Below are positions 1 to 8,179 of a stretch of 64,000 nucleotides of DNA, piece by piece. The notes beneath the pieces were generated by a model that had not been told where the DNA came from, made no database searches, and was given only the letters and a program-made list of their open reading frames with translations. The stretch spans positions 1-64,000 of the forward strand of contig NZ_JABWSY010000014.1 in assembly GCF_013396335.1 (NCBI RefSeq), in the 5' to 3' direction. Position 1 is the stretch's first letter. Every line of letters begins with the position of its first letter. Origin of the DNA: Bacillus sp. EB106-08-02-XG196. Lineage in GTDB: Bacteria > Bacillota > Bacilli > Bacillales > Cytobacillaceae. The translations under genes were made by a program, and so were the position numbers.

Positions 1-78
1 GATTAGTATGAATTGACCAATCAATTTTGTACATCTTTATTCAAGCATGATTGTACATATTTAAATTAGCATTTCTAC

Positions 79-182
79 CTTGGAGTTACCCAAATGCTTT
101 TTCTGTATGCACTTCGGTCACTCCAGATCCCTTGGAGTTACCCAAATGCTTTTTCTGTATGCACTTCGGTCACTCCAGATCC
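79..182. repeat. Two tandem 52-bp units, each an imperfect hairpin
   Basis: Two identical 52-bp units run head to tail (79-130 and 131-182). Within each unit TGGAGTTACCCAAATGC can pair with GCACTTCGGTCACTCCA over 17 positions with three mismatches around a T-rich loop. There is no T tract, so it is not a plain terminator. The rest of 1-199 shows no gene. Confidence 0.85.
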
Positions 183-183
183 G

Positions 184-213
184 ACAAAAAAAACCGACAT
201 TAATTCTTGTCGG
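184..213 (-). terminator. Rho-independent terminator of the ArsR/AHSA1 operon
   Basis: Read on the minus strand, AACCGACA pairs with TGTCGGTT and is followed by eight T residues. The stem overlaps the stop codon of the ArsR gene. Confidence 0.8.
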
Positions 214-559
214 TTTCATCTGATTTCATATCGTTCAAGCTTGGGCTTTCAACGATATGTTTAAGGATCGAAAGTTTGTTTTCCCAAAACTTTTCGTAGT
301 AGGACAGCCAGTCTTTTAGCTCGGATAACGGCTCTGGGTGCAAACGATAAATTTTTTCCCTTCCTACCTTCCTTCCACTGACTAACTCGGCTTCAGAAAG
401 GACCTGAAGATGCTTGGCAACGGCCGTTCTGCTTATCGGAAAATGAGAGGTTATTTCTGAAATAGGTAATTCCCTTTCCGCAAGCAGTCTTAATACCTCT
501 CTCCGCGTAGGATCAGCAATTGCTTGAAATACATCATGCTTTTGGCTTGTTGCTGACAC
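200..559 (-). CDS. ArsR-family winged-helix regulator (SdpR-like)
   Basis: This 119-residue protein is a DNA-binding repressor of the ArsR/SdpR type. The winged helix covers about residues 8-85, with the typical ADPTRREVLRLL opening and the recognition helix ISRTAVAKHLQVL near 43-55. It has no CxC metal-binding pair, so it is not a classic metal sensor. The start is GTG at 557-559, directly after the TAA of the upstream AHSA1 gene, with GGAGAG in front. ArsR genes of this group are commonly paired with AHSA1-domain genes. The two palindromes in the promoter (1009-1054) are probably its own operators. Its inducer cannot be read from the sequence. Confidence 0.9.
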   Translation of the reverse strand: MSATSQKHDVFQAIADPTRREVLRLLAERELPISEITSHFPISRTAVAKHLQVLSEAELVSGRKVGREKIYRLHPEPLSELKDWLSYYEKFWENKLSILKHIVESPSLNDMKSDETDKN

Positions 560-979
560 TTAGCTCTCCAAAAGCTTACGAAGGTTTTCAAGGATGCCTG
601 TCCAGCCTTGAGACATGCGATCACGAATAACAGAAGCTTTTTCTCCTGCTTTTCCAACCATTTCATCTGCTGATTTCCAGCCGCCATGGATAAGGGTAAA
701 CTCTGTTTTACCGTCTATTTCTTTTAAGATAAACGTTAAAAACCAGCCATCTGTGTCCCACGTAAACGAAAGCGTATTAGGGGGGTCAAATTCAGTCACT
801 TTACATGGTGATGGACCAAAAGGAGATTGTATGTGGAATTCATGTCCTACTTCTGGTTTAAAGTCATTTGGCATAAACCAAGCTGCAATACCCTCTGATG
901 TTGATACCTGTTCCCATACCTTTTGAATAGGTGCGTTGAATACTAGCGTTTGTTTAATATCTTGTAATGTATTTTGCAA
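560..979 (-). CDS. AHSA1/SRPBCC-domain protein
   Basis: This 139-residue protein consists of a single START-like (SRPBCC, AHSA1-type) domain with the usual opening '[24 protein letters not shown]' style: a beta strand, then VWEQVS and AAWF. The family forms a hydrophobic cavity and often binds small lipophilic ligands, but the substrate here is unknown. The start is TTG at 977-979, preceded by GGAG with a six-base gap. It is the first gene of a two-gene operon, and the next gene (ArsR) starts immediately after its stop. Confidence 0.88.
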   Translation of the reverse strand: MQNTLQDIKQTLVFNAPIQKVWEQVSTSEGIAAWFMPNDFKPEVGHEFHIQSPFGPSPCKVTEFDPPNTLSFTWDTDGWFLTFILKEIDGKTEFTLIHGGWKSADEMVGKAGEKASVIRDRMSQGWTGILENLRKLLES

Positions 980-1008
980 GAATTTCTCCTACCTTCATCT
1001 TTTATATA

Positions 1009-1062
1009 AAACCATTTGGTTTCACTTCTTGTATTATATAAAACCTTTTGGTTTCATGTCAA
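1009..1062 (-). promoter_or_regulatory. Consensus promoter with two ArsR-type operators
   Basis: On the minus strand TTGACA (1057-1062) and TATAAT (1033-1038) are separated by 18 bp. An AAACC-N4-GGTTT palindrome fills the spacer (1041-1054). A second copy lies just downstream of the -10 (1009-1022), exactly 32 bp, or three helical turns, from the first. This layout predicts autorepression by the ArsR protein. Confidence 0.8.
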
Positions 1063-1105
1063 TTCATTTTCCTCATATACTTTACCCTAGATCAAAGTTT
1101 TACAA

Positions 1106-1137
1106 TCAAAAAAAGACACTTCTATTTGAAGTGCCTC
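1106..1137 (-). terminator. Terminator after the BASS transporter gene
   Basis: On the minus strand GCACTTC and GAAGTGT form a stem around AAATA, followed by a run of seven T residues. Confidence 0.8.
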
Positions 1138-1142
1138 AGGTG

Positions 1143-2129
1143 TCAAATTCCTTCGTTCTTGTTAACACCTTCAAGCTTTATATATATCGTATTCTTGTTA
1201 TAATAACGGGCTAAAAAATATCCTGTAAAAGAAGCCAGTACCTGCTGGAACAACATACCGACAACCACTGGAACTGCCACTGCTGGTGGAAAATAAGTGA
1301 CCGCAATAACAGCACCAGCACTAATATTTCTCATTCCGCCCGAGAAGGTCAAAGATACGACAGTATCTCGGTCACTTCTGATTAGTTTACCAATAAAGAA
1401 CGAGAACACATAACCTGTAGCCGCAATAAAAAAAACCACAAGAATGATACTAATTAATTTTAAATTAATATTTCTTAAATAAGGTGCAATGACTGCACCG
1501 TTAAGCATGACAACAATTCCCAGAGTGATTTTTGAAAAAGGGGCCAAAGTCGCGCTCAGCTTTTTCGTCACACTGCCTTTTAAAAATTGATTTAGCAGCA
1601 TTCCAAGGATAGAAGGCAGTACGATCATTCCAACTAAACCTTGCATGATTCCGACAATGTCCATGTCAATTTTTTCACCTATTAATAATGAAAGACAATA
1701 AGGAACAAGTAACGGGGAAAGCAGCGTATCGATTAAGATAATGGATAAAGTCAACGGGATATTTCCTTTATAAATCGAAACCCAAATAAAGCTCGTTATA
1801 CCAGTTGGAATCGCCATTCCTAACACAATACCGGTAATGGTAAAGATATCGTCTTGGAAAGTTATATGACCGACACCCCAAGCCCAAATTGGCATGTGTA
1901 TGTGTAATAAAATCATTGCAGCAAAGATCGGAAGTGGATGGCGTACCACATCTGATAATGATTTGAAATTCGAGTTCAAGCTCCCAGAAAAGGTCATAAA
2001 AGCAAATATCCAAGGGATTAAATACGAAAAGTCCTTTATATAGGCAGAAAGTATTACACCCAATACAACACTCGCAGGAGTGATTAAAGGCATTATTTTT
2101 TCTAGTTGTTTATTTATCGTCAGCAGCAT
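1143..2129 (-). CDS. Bile acid:sodium symporter (BASS) family transporter
   Basis: This protein of about 328 residues has nine to ten hydrophobic segments along its whole length, with conserved Gly/Pro/Asn-rich stretches (FMTFSGSLNS, FSGGMRNISAG) typical of BASS transporters such as B. subtilis YocS. These take up organic anions with sodium. The exact substrate is unknown. The longer reading from a TTG at 2144 would overlap the ribosome binding site GGAGAG. I therefore chose the ATG at 2127-2129. It lies 16 bp behind a rhodanese gene and is probably co-transcribed with it. Confidence 0.82.
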   Translation of the reverse strand: MLLTINKQLEKIMPLITPASVVLGVILSAYIKDFSYLIPWIFAFMTFSGSLNSNFKSLSDVVRHPLPIFAAMILLHIHMPIWAWGVGHITFQDDIFTITGIVLGMAIPTGITSFIWVSIYKGNIPLTLSIILIDTLLSPLLVPYCLSLLIGEKIDMDIVGIMQGLVGMIVLPSILGMLLNQFLKGSVTKKLSATLAPFSKITLGIVVMLNGAVIAPYLRNINLKLISIILVVFFIAATGYVFSFFIGKLIRSDRDTVVSLTFSGGMRNISAGAVIAVTYFPPAVAVPVVVGMLFQQVLASFTGYFLARYYNKNTIYIKLEGVNKNEGI

Positions 2130-2145
2130 ATTGCTTCTCTCCAAG

Positions 2146-2475
2146 CTATTTTCTATATTCCTTCCAAGCGGTGAGGCCGCCTTCTAACACTTCAACTTGG
2201 TAGCCGAGACCGTCAAGAATCTTTGCACACTTTGCCGCTGAGTTTCCAGTCGTACAAGTAACAACAACCGGGCGTTCCTTTGACAGATGTGAAAGATCCG
2301 CACCTTCTTCAAGATTGAATATTTCCGTCTTCGGGATATTTAGGCTCACCACCTGGGGATCTTCGATATGGAATTCTTTATATTTTTCGACTGCTCGAAC
2401 ATCAAGAAGAACAATCTGATCCTCACCTTTTGTTCTCTCATAAAGTTCTTTAGGGGTAATATTTTTTAATGTCAT
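2146..2475 (-). CDS. Single-domain rhodanese-like sulfurtransferase
   Basis: This 109-residue protein is one rhodanese domain. The active-site loop is CTTGNS with Cys near residue 76, and LLDVR and EGGLTAWK flank it as in other single-domain rhodaneses. The family carries sulfane sulfur on the cysteine. I start it at the ATG 2473-2475, which has GGAGGTG seven bases upstream. The 30 extra N-terminal residues of the longer frame look non-coding. It lies directly upstream of the BASS transporter, which suggests a role around a sulfur-containing or organic anion substrate. Confidence 0.85.
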   Translation of the reverse strand: MTLKNITPKELYERTKGEDQIVLLDVRAVEKYKEFHIEDPQVVSLNIPKTEIFNLEEGADLSHLSKERPVVVTCTTGNSAAKCAKILDGLGYQVEVLEGGLTAWKEYRK

Positions 2476-2655
2476 GGTTAACACCTCCAATACAAAGAAT
2501 ATCACAATTTTAATAGTTCGGAAATCGAATAAGATTTCCACTTTGTCTGCCATAATACGTCTCAAGCCTTAGAAATAATTAAATCTCAGGTTCATTGGTG
2601 GTTCACTCTAAATCCCTTATGATAGAGCTATAAGAAATGAAGGGCAGGGATTTAT

Positions 2656-3504
2656 ATGAAGAGGATTGTGATTCTTTTATTAATCATCACCGGGTTATAT
2701 ATTGTTTTTAATCAGTCTTTTCAATTTGATGGTTTTGCAGTTGACGCCAGTAAAGATGGGAGGTCAGCGATATCAAATGACATTGAATCCATTGATATTA
2801 ATGTGGCAGGTGTAAAAACAACCATTATTCCTGAGAACCGTGATGATGTTAAGGCGATTTTAACGGGGAAAGGCTCGCTCATTGTGAAAGAAGAAGGCAG
2901 CAGTATAGTAGTTGAAACGAAAAGAAAAATGTTTGATTGGTTGTCTTTCTCTGAAAAAAGACACCTTAAAGTTTATATACCTGAAGATTATAACCGAGAT
3001 ATGGAGATTCAGATTGGCTCAGGCAGCCTGCATTTCTCCGGACAATCGATGAAATTAGATGAACTTTCTTTAGATATTGGTTCTGGGAATGTGAATATTG
3101 ATCATTTAGAAGTGAATGAGTTTACTCACGATGGTTCTTCAGGCAATGTTAAAATGGATACATTAAAGACTAAATCAAGCAGCTTTGACCTTAGCTCTGG
3201 AAATTTAGAGGTTAACCACTTTACAGGTGCATTGAAAGCAGATGTATCTTCTGGAAGGTTCTCCATGCAAATGGATAAGCTTAATGATTCAATTGAGATT
3301 GACCTTAGCTCAGGAAATGTAAATCTAGATTTACCTGATAATGCGGATTTCAACCTAGATGGGGAAGTGAGCAGTGGAAATATTTCGAGTGATTTTCCAT
3401 TAACCACTAATGGAACGGATAAAAAGAGTTTAAAAGGAATACACGGTTCCGGGAAGAATCAAATAAATGTTTCCGTTTCTAGCGGGAATGTTCATATTTT
3501 CTAA
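2656..3504 (+). CDS. DUF4097 (LiaG-like) membrane-anchored beta-helix protein
   Basis: This protein has 282 residues. Residues 4-20 form a single N-terminal membrane segment or uncleaved signal, and the rest would lie outside the cell. From about residue 110 the chain carries repeated short strands ending in the signature SSGNV or SSGNL (at least seven copies), which is the DUF4097 repetitive beta fold. B. subtilis LiaG, in the cell-envelope stress operon, is the best-known relative, but no LiaR/S genes are near here. AGGGA lies six bases before the ATG. The gene stands alone and ends at a strong terminator. Confidence 0.8.
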   Translation: MKRIVILLLIITGLYIVFNQSFQFDGFAVDASKDGRSAISNDIESIDINVAGVKTTIIPENRDDVKAILTGKGSLIVKEEGSSIVVETKRKMFDWLSFSEKRHLKVYIPEDYNRDMEIQIGSGSLHFSGQSMKLDELSLDIGSGNVNIDHLEVNEFTHDGSSGNVKMDTLKTKSSSFDLSSGNLEVNHFTGALKADVSSGRFSMQMDKLNDSIEIDLSSGNVNLDLPDNADFNLDGEVSSGNISSDFPLTTNGTDKKSLKGIHGSGKNQINVSVSSGNVHIF

Positions 3505-3508
3505 TACT

Positions 3509-3550
3509 GTAAAGAGCGCTTGGAGCCAAACTCCAGGCGCTCTTTACTTG
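3509..3550. terminator. Strong hairpin terminator after the DUF4097 gene
   Basis: AAAGAGCGC and CTTGGAG pair with CTCCAG and GCGCTCTTT around a CCAAA loop, giving about 15 bp of stem, followed by TTTACTTGT. Confidence 0.75.
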
Positions 3551-3617
3551 TAACAAAAAAAGTCCAACATACATACCGTATATTGCCTTGTGTTTTAAAT
3601 ATGGAAGGAGCGTTACA

Positions 3618-4007
3618 ATGTACTATTACCACTATCCTTATCCACCATATCCTCAGCACCCTGCTTACCCAGGTTACTACTTTTATCCCCCAGTAACCAG
3701 GCAATATCCGCAGGTGGATGTAAATATTTTCACGAAGTCCATTAAATCCTATCGGCTATTAATGGACCAAGGCAGTATCCTGTTGGACCGGTTAGGTGAT
3801 GAAGGTTTTGATGTTAAGTTAATGAGTTTTGCTCAGCAGGGAAACAAAACCGAAGTAGATAAGTTAATCAAAACGATTGGTCTTAAAGTACCTGTGGAAA
3901 CAAAATACACGCCAACCGGAATAACCTTCGAGCTTACCGCCCATCCGGATCCAAGCACTCCCTTGTCCTGCTGTACGTTAAGTGTACACATGAAATGGGG
4001 AAACTGA
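3618..4007 (+). CDS. Hypothetical Tyr/Pro-rich protein
   Basis: I do not recognise a named family for this 129-residue protein. The first 35 residues are a Tyr/Pro/His-rich stretch (YYYHYPYPPYPQ) like those of Bacillus spore-coat or surface-associated proteins. The rest (about 40-129) is a small folded-looking domain ending in a Cys-Cys pair (SCCTLSVHMKWGN). I start it at 3618 because GGAAGGAG lies eight bases upstream. Ten further in-frame upstream residues have no binding site. It is a single gene between two terminators. Spore association is only a guess from composition. Confidence 0.75.
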   Translation: MYYYHYPYPPYPQHPAYPGYYFYPPVTRQYPQVDVNIFTKSIKSYRLLMDQGSILLDRLGDEGFDVKLMSFAQQGNKTEVDKLIKTIGLKVPVETKYTPTGITFELTAHPDPSTPLSCCTLSVHMKWGN

Positions 4008-4009
4008 AA

Positions 4010-4036
4010 GACCTTCAACTGAAGGTCCTTTTTTTG
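4010..4036 (+). terminator. Terminator after the Tyr/Pro-rich protein gene
   Basis: GACCTTCA pairs with TGAAGGTC and is followed by seven T residues. Confidence 0.85.
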
Positions 4037-4069
4037 CAAAAAAAAGAGGCAGAGGGTTCCGCCAAAATC

Positions 4070-6301
4070 CTATTCGATAGGAACATTGCCTTTTATTAAA
4101 AATTCTTCCAGCTTCTCAGCAGACAACGGCTTACTGTAGTAATACCCTTGTCCAATCTGACAGGCATTCCGTGTTAAGAACTTAACCTGCTCTTCTGTTT
4201 CGATACCTTCTGCAATAACTGTGAATTTTAGATTCACGCCCATGTCAATAATCGTTTTCACCATCATTCCTTGATTTGAGTGAGAGATTATGTCATCAAC
4301 AAAGGATTTATCGATCTTTATTTTATCAATGGGAAGATGTTTTAAATAGCTTAATGAGGAATAGCCCGTACCAAAGTCATCCACCGATAAGAGAACACCT
4401 ACCTCCTTTAATTGATTCAGAATGATGATAGAGTTCTCTAGGTTTTGCATAAGACTTTCCGTAATTTCGAGTTCTAAATAATTCGCCTCTAATCCAACTT
4501 CTTCCAGCGTATCGGAAATAAACTGGATAAAATGCTCATCCTGAAATTGTCGAACAGACACGTTAACCGCTATTGGAAAATCTCCATATCCCGCATCCTT
4601 CCACGCCTTCCTCCGCTCACACGCCTCTCTTAGTATCCATTTTCCTAATGGCACAATCAGTCCTGTTTCTTCTGCAAGAGGTATAAATTCAGACGGCGCA
4701 ATATATCCATATTCTGGGTGATTCCAGCGAATTAATGCTTCCACCCCAACAATTTCTCCAGTACGTAAATCCAACTGCGGTTGGTAATGGAGTGTCATTT
4801 GTTTCTGCTCCATTGCTCTTCTTAACCAGTTCTCTAATTTCATTTTCCACGTTGAAATTCCATCAAGGTTAGTGGAGTAGAATTGGTAATTATTTTTCCC
4901 ACGTTCTTTTGCTTGGTACATAGCAGTATCAGCATTTTTAATAAGTGTTTCCTCATCACTTCCATCAATTGGATAGATACTGATTCCAATACTTGGTGTG
5001 ACAAAAAATTCTTCACTATTTACTTCAAATGGATTTGAAAATTCATTAAGAATTCGCTTAGCTACCTGTGAAGTGTTTTCCTTGTCTATATCTTTAAGGA
5101 CGATAATAAATTCATCACCGCCCTGGCGAGATACTAGACCTTCATTTTGTACTGCCTTTTCTAATCGACCTGCTACCTTTTGGAGAATAATGTCCCCAAC
5201 TGAGTGACCTTTTGTATCATTGATAATTTTAAAGCGATCTAAATCTAAGAATAGCACTGCGTGCATCTTTTCCTGTTGATGACGTAATACTTCGTAAAGG
5301 TGGTTCCTGAACTGATTTCGATTTGGCAATCCTGTTAATGAGTCATAATAGGCCATGTATTTAATCGTTTGTTCCGATTTCTTCCTATGGGTAATATCTC
5401 TGCCCACTACCTGAACGGCAAATCTGCCTTCATATAAAATAGACCTTGCAGCCATCTCCACATCAATGCTTTCACCGTCAGTTCGCCTAACCTGGAATTC
5501 AAGCCTAAGTCGCTCATTTTCTACTTTTTCAGCTGCGAATACTTTACTTTTAATTAAGTCAGTAATATGCGAAGGAGCAAAATTCCTAGCTGATTGCCCA
5601 ATCACCTGCTCCTGACTTTCAGCACCAATTAATTTGCAGCCCGCCTCATTTATATATTCAATTTTCCCATCATAAACGACAGCAATAATATCAGGTGACA
5701 TTTCAACTAGGCTTTGATAGAGTCCTTCGCTTTCTTTCCGATCTGTAATATCGAATAACACACTTGTAAAATCAACAAAGTCTCCTTTTTGGTCAAAGGT
5801 TGGTATCCCTCTGTCCTGTATCCAGCGCACTTCACCATCAGGGCGAATAATACGATATTGGCTAGTAGCTGCTTCTCCAACTGCAAGTTTCCTTTCCCTT
5901 TCCTTTAAAACAGACAAATCCTCCGGATAAATAACTTCTTTCCAAAGATTCGTATTTTCATAAAAATCATCCAGCTTATATCCATATAGTTTTTCTATTC
6001 CAGGAGTGATTAATAAGGTGTCTGACTTTAAGTCATGGGACCAGATGGCAACATCCAGCGTATCAAATATATTTTTCATTTTCTGCTGGTTTTTAGTAAA
6101 TTCATCGGCTTTCTTATCGAATTCTTTAACTAAAAAAAATAGGAAACCGATGGCAGCGATCGAAATAACTGAAGCACTATTACTTACTGTTTTAAAAGAA
6201 TGAAAAAGGTCTGGATTCATTAAATCTATAAATTGTAAAAGGACAAATAAGCCAACAATGTGGATTAACAAAAACCTGTATAAAATTCTTTTTGTAACCA
6301 T
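4070..6301 (-). CDS. PAS-PAS-GGDEF-EAL cyclic-di-GMP enzyme
   Basis: This 743-residue membrane-anchored protein makes and/or breaks cyclic di-GMP. Two hydrophobic helices lie at about 8-27 and 41-58. Two PAS sensor domains follow (about 75-190 and 195-310). The GGDEF domain covers about 315-480 with intact GGDEF at 394-398 and no RxxD inhibitory site just before it. The EAL domain covers about 485-740 with EAL at 521-523, DDFGTG at 641-646 and AEGIETE at 697-703. Both catalytic signatures look complete, so net activity cannot be told from sequence. GGGGGA precedes the ATG. The gene is monocistronic. Confidence 0.93.
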   Translation of the reverse strand: MVTKRILYRFLLIHIVGLFVLLQFIDLMNPDLFHSFKTVSNSASVISIAAIGFLFFLVKEFDKKADEFTKNQQKMKNIFDTLDVAIWSHDLKSDTLLITPGIEKLYGYKLDDFYENTNLWKEVIYPEDLSVLKERERKLAVGEAATSQYRIIRPDGEVRWIQDRGIPTFDQKGDFVDFTSVLFDITDRKESEGLYQSLVEMSPDIIAVVYDGKIEYINEAGCKLIGAESQEQVIGQSARNFAPSHITDLIKSKVFAAEKVENERLRLEFQVRRTDGESIDVEMAARSILYEGRFAVQVVGRDITHRKKSEQTIKYMAYYDSLTGLPNRNQFRNHLYEVLRHQQEKMHAVLFLDLDRFKIINDTKGHSVGDIILQKVAGRLEKAVQNEGLVSRQGGDEFIIVLKDIDKENTSQVAKRILNEFSNPFEVNSEEFFVTPSIGISIYPIDGSDEETLIKNADTAMYQAKERGKNNYQFYSTNLDGISTWKMKLENWLRRAMEQKQMTLHYQPQLDLRTGEIVGVEALIRWNHPEYGYIAPSEFIPLAEETGLIVPLGKWILREACERRKAWKDAGYGDFPIAVNVSVRQFQDEHFIQFISDTLEEVGLEANYLELEITESLMQNLENSIIILNQLKEVGVLLSVDDFGTGYSSLSYLKHLPIDKIKIDKSFVDDIISHSNQGMMVKTIIDMGVNLKFTVIAEGIETEEQVKFLTRNACQIGQGYYYSKPLSAEKLEEFLIKGNVPIE

Positions 6302-6488
6302 ATTTGTCCCCCATTTTAGTATTGTTATAGTTTAAAAATAGCAAATTCAAAGCTTGATAACAATCTTATATTTTTTCCATATGTGTTCCCTTTTTTGAAA
6401 AAAACTTTCAACCTTAATTTCCTATTCCTATATCACCCTTAAAGGAGTAAAATAAAACATTATTAATTAAAACCGCTAGGAGAAAATC

Positions 6489-7841
6489 GTGGAGGAACAA
6501 AAAAACACCTATCAAGAACAGACTCTTTTCAGTATTACCTGGCCGCTCTTTATTGAACTATCTCTTCATATGGGGTTGGGTATTGTGGCTACACTGATGT
6601 TAAGTCAATACTCTGACCAAGCAGTAGCGGGTGTTGGAGTCGCTAACCAACTGCTAAATATTTTTATTTTAGTTTTTAATGTCACATCTATTGGGGCAAC
6701 TGTTCTAATCAGCCAGAATCTTGGTGCAGGAAAACTTCAACGTGCAAGACAATTATCCTATTCCGTATTTGGATTGAATTTCTGGTTTGGAATATGCATT
6801 GCTATTGTTGTTTTTATTTTAGGAGAGCCGATGCTTCGTTTGTACGATGTTCATGGTCCGGTTTTCGACTACGGACTTACCTTTGTACAAATATGTGCAC
6901 TTTCACTCTTTTTCGAATCACTCTCTCTGGCTTTCAGTGCAATCCTTCGCAGTTATGGATACACGAAGGAATCTATGATGGTTACTGTTGTTATGAATTT
7001 AATCAGTATTGGCGGGAATATTATTGCGACAACCGGAATCTTAGGTCTGCCAATTACAGGTGTGACGGGTGTATCCTGGGCTATCTTTGCAGCTCGAGCC
7101 TATGCTGTTTGTGCTCTATTGTATTTGCTATATAACAGACTTTCTTTAAAAATCGTCATCAAGGACATCTTCAACGCAAAAAAACAAGATATCCGGGAAT
7201 TGCTCGAGATTGGAATTCCTTCAGCTGGAGAAAATCTTTCCTACCAATTATCTCAAGTAGTTATTACTAGCTTTGTGGTTACAATGGGTACAGCCTCTTT
7301 GGCTGGTAGAGTATATATTTTAAATATCAGCATGCTTTGCTTTTTGTTCACAGTCGCGATTGCTCAAGGAACTCAGCTTTTGGTAGCACGTTATATTGGC
7401 GGGAAACAATACGATCGCGCCTTAAAACGAGGAATTCAAACTCTGAAGATCGCTATGTTTGCTTCCACCTTCGTATCACTCATTATCGCTTTTGGAGGAG
7501 ACTTCGTCTTAAGAGTATTCACAGAGGACCCTGCCATTATTATGGTTGGACTCCCTGTTCTATGGGCCATAGTTTTCGTTGAGCCCGGAAGAGCTATGAA
7601 TATCGTCTTAATGAGTTCATTAAAGTCTGCAGGAGATGTTCGTTTTCCCGTTATTATTGGCATTATTTCAATGTGGGGAATAGCAGTATCACTTAGTTAT
7701 TTCCTAGGCATTCACTATGGTTTGGGACTTCTAGGCATATGGCTTGCCCAAGGGGCAGATGAGTGGCTGCGCGGGTGTTTCGCCTTAAAACGCTGGCTAA
7801 GCAAACCGTGGGAACGGCTTACGAAAGCAGTTTTAAATTAA
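6489..7841 (+). CDS. MATE-family multidrug/metabolite exporter
   Basis: This 450-residue protein has about 12 hydrophobic segments in two similar halves and the MATE family opening (SITWPLFIELSLHM, then MLSQYSDQAVAGVGVANQ). MATE proteins export drugs or metabolites in exchange for sodium or protons. The start is GTG with AGGAG six bases upstream. It is divergent from the GGDEF-EAL gene across 187 bp. The N-terminal sequence is closest in style to NorM/DinF-type members. The substrate is unknown. Confidence 0.9.
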   Translation: MEEQKNTYQEQTLFSITWPLFIELSLHMGLGIVATLMLSQYSDQAVAGVGVANQLLNIFILVFNVTSIGATVLISQNLGAGKLQRARQLSYSVFGLNFWFGICIAIVVFILGEPMLRLYDVHGPVFDYGLTFVQICALSLFFESLSLAFSAILRSYGYTKESMMVTVVMNLISIGGNIIATTGILGLPITGVTGVSWAIFAARAYAVCALLYLLYNRLSLKIVIKDIFNAKKQDIRELLEIGIPSAGENLSYQLSQVVITSFVVTMGTASLAGRVYILNISMLCFLFTVAIAQGTQLLVARYIGGKQYDRALKRGIQTLKIAMFASTFVSLIIAFGGDFVLRVFTEDPAIIMVGLPVLWAIVFVEPGRAMNIVLMSSLKSAGDVRFPVIIGIISMWGIAVSLSYFLGIHYGLGLLGIWLAQGADEWLRGCFALKRWLSKPWERLTKAVLN

Positions 7842-8179
7842 ATCGACTTAAATGGTACTGATTCCTGCTTCCAGTCAAGGTGGTTCGCTCATATCAGTTG
7901 GGGGATGAGGTTAACCATCCGATCTGATAAATAGACGGTGATATGAGACTGTCGATTAACTCATTTAACCTTTTAGAAAACGAAGATTCCAACTATTTTC
8001 TACCTAAATAGATATAAAAAACTATAAAAAGTAGCTAAAAAAGCAAATATTTGGTCACAATTTCATCAAATTGGAGTTGCTGAATTTCACTTGCATAATT
8101 AATCGACAGTCTCAAATATCCGCTTATTTTACTTTTGCTGGTTATCAAGCCGCCCATTCACCATGTCATAAAGTTCCGC
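7842..8179. repeat. Gene-free stretch with a 16-bp inverted repeat pair
   Basis: TGAGACTGTCGATTAA at 7944-7959 is repeated in perfect inverted form at 8099-8114, bracketing 139 bp of AT-rich DNA with no ORF. The flanks carry pieces of the TAGACGG/CCGCTTAT palindrome family also seen near 28.0 and 61.1 kb. This may be a small MITE-like insertion. I see no gene here. Confidence 0.6.
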
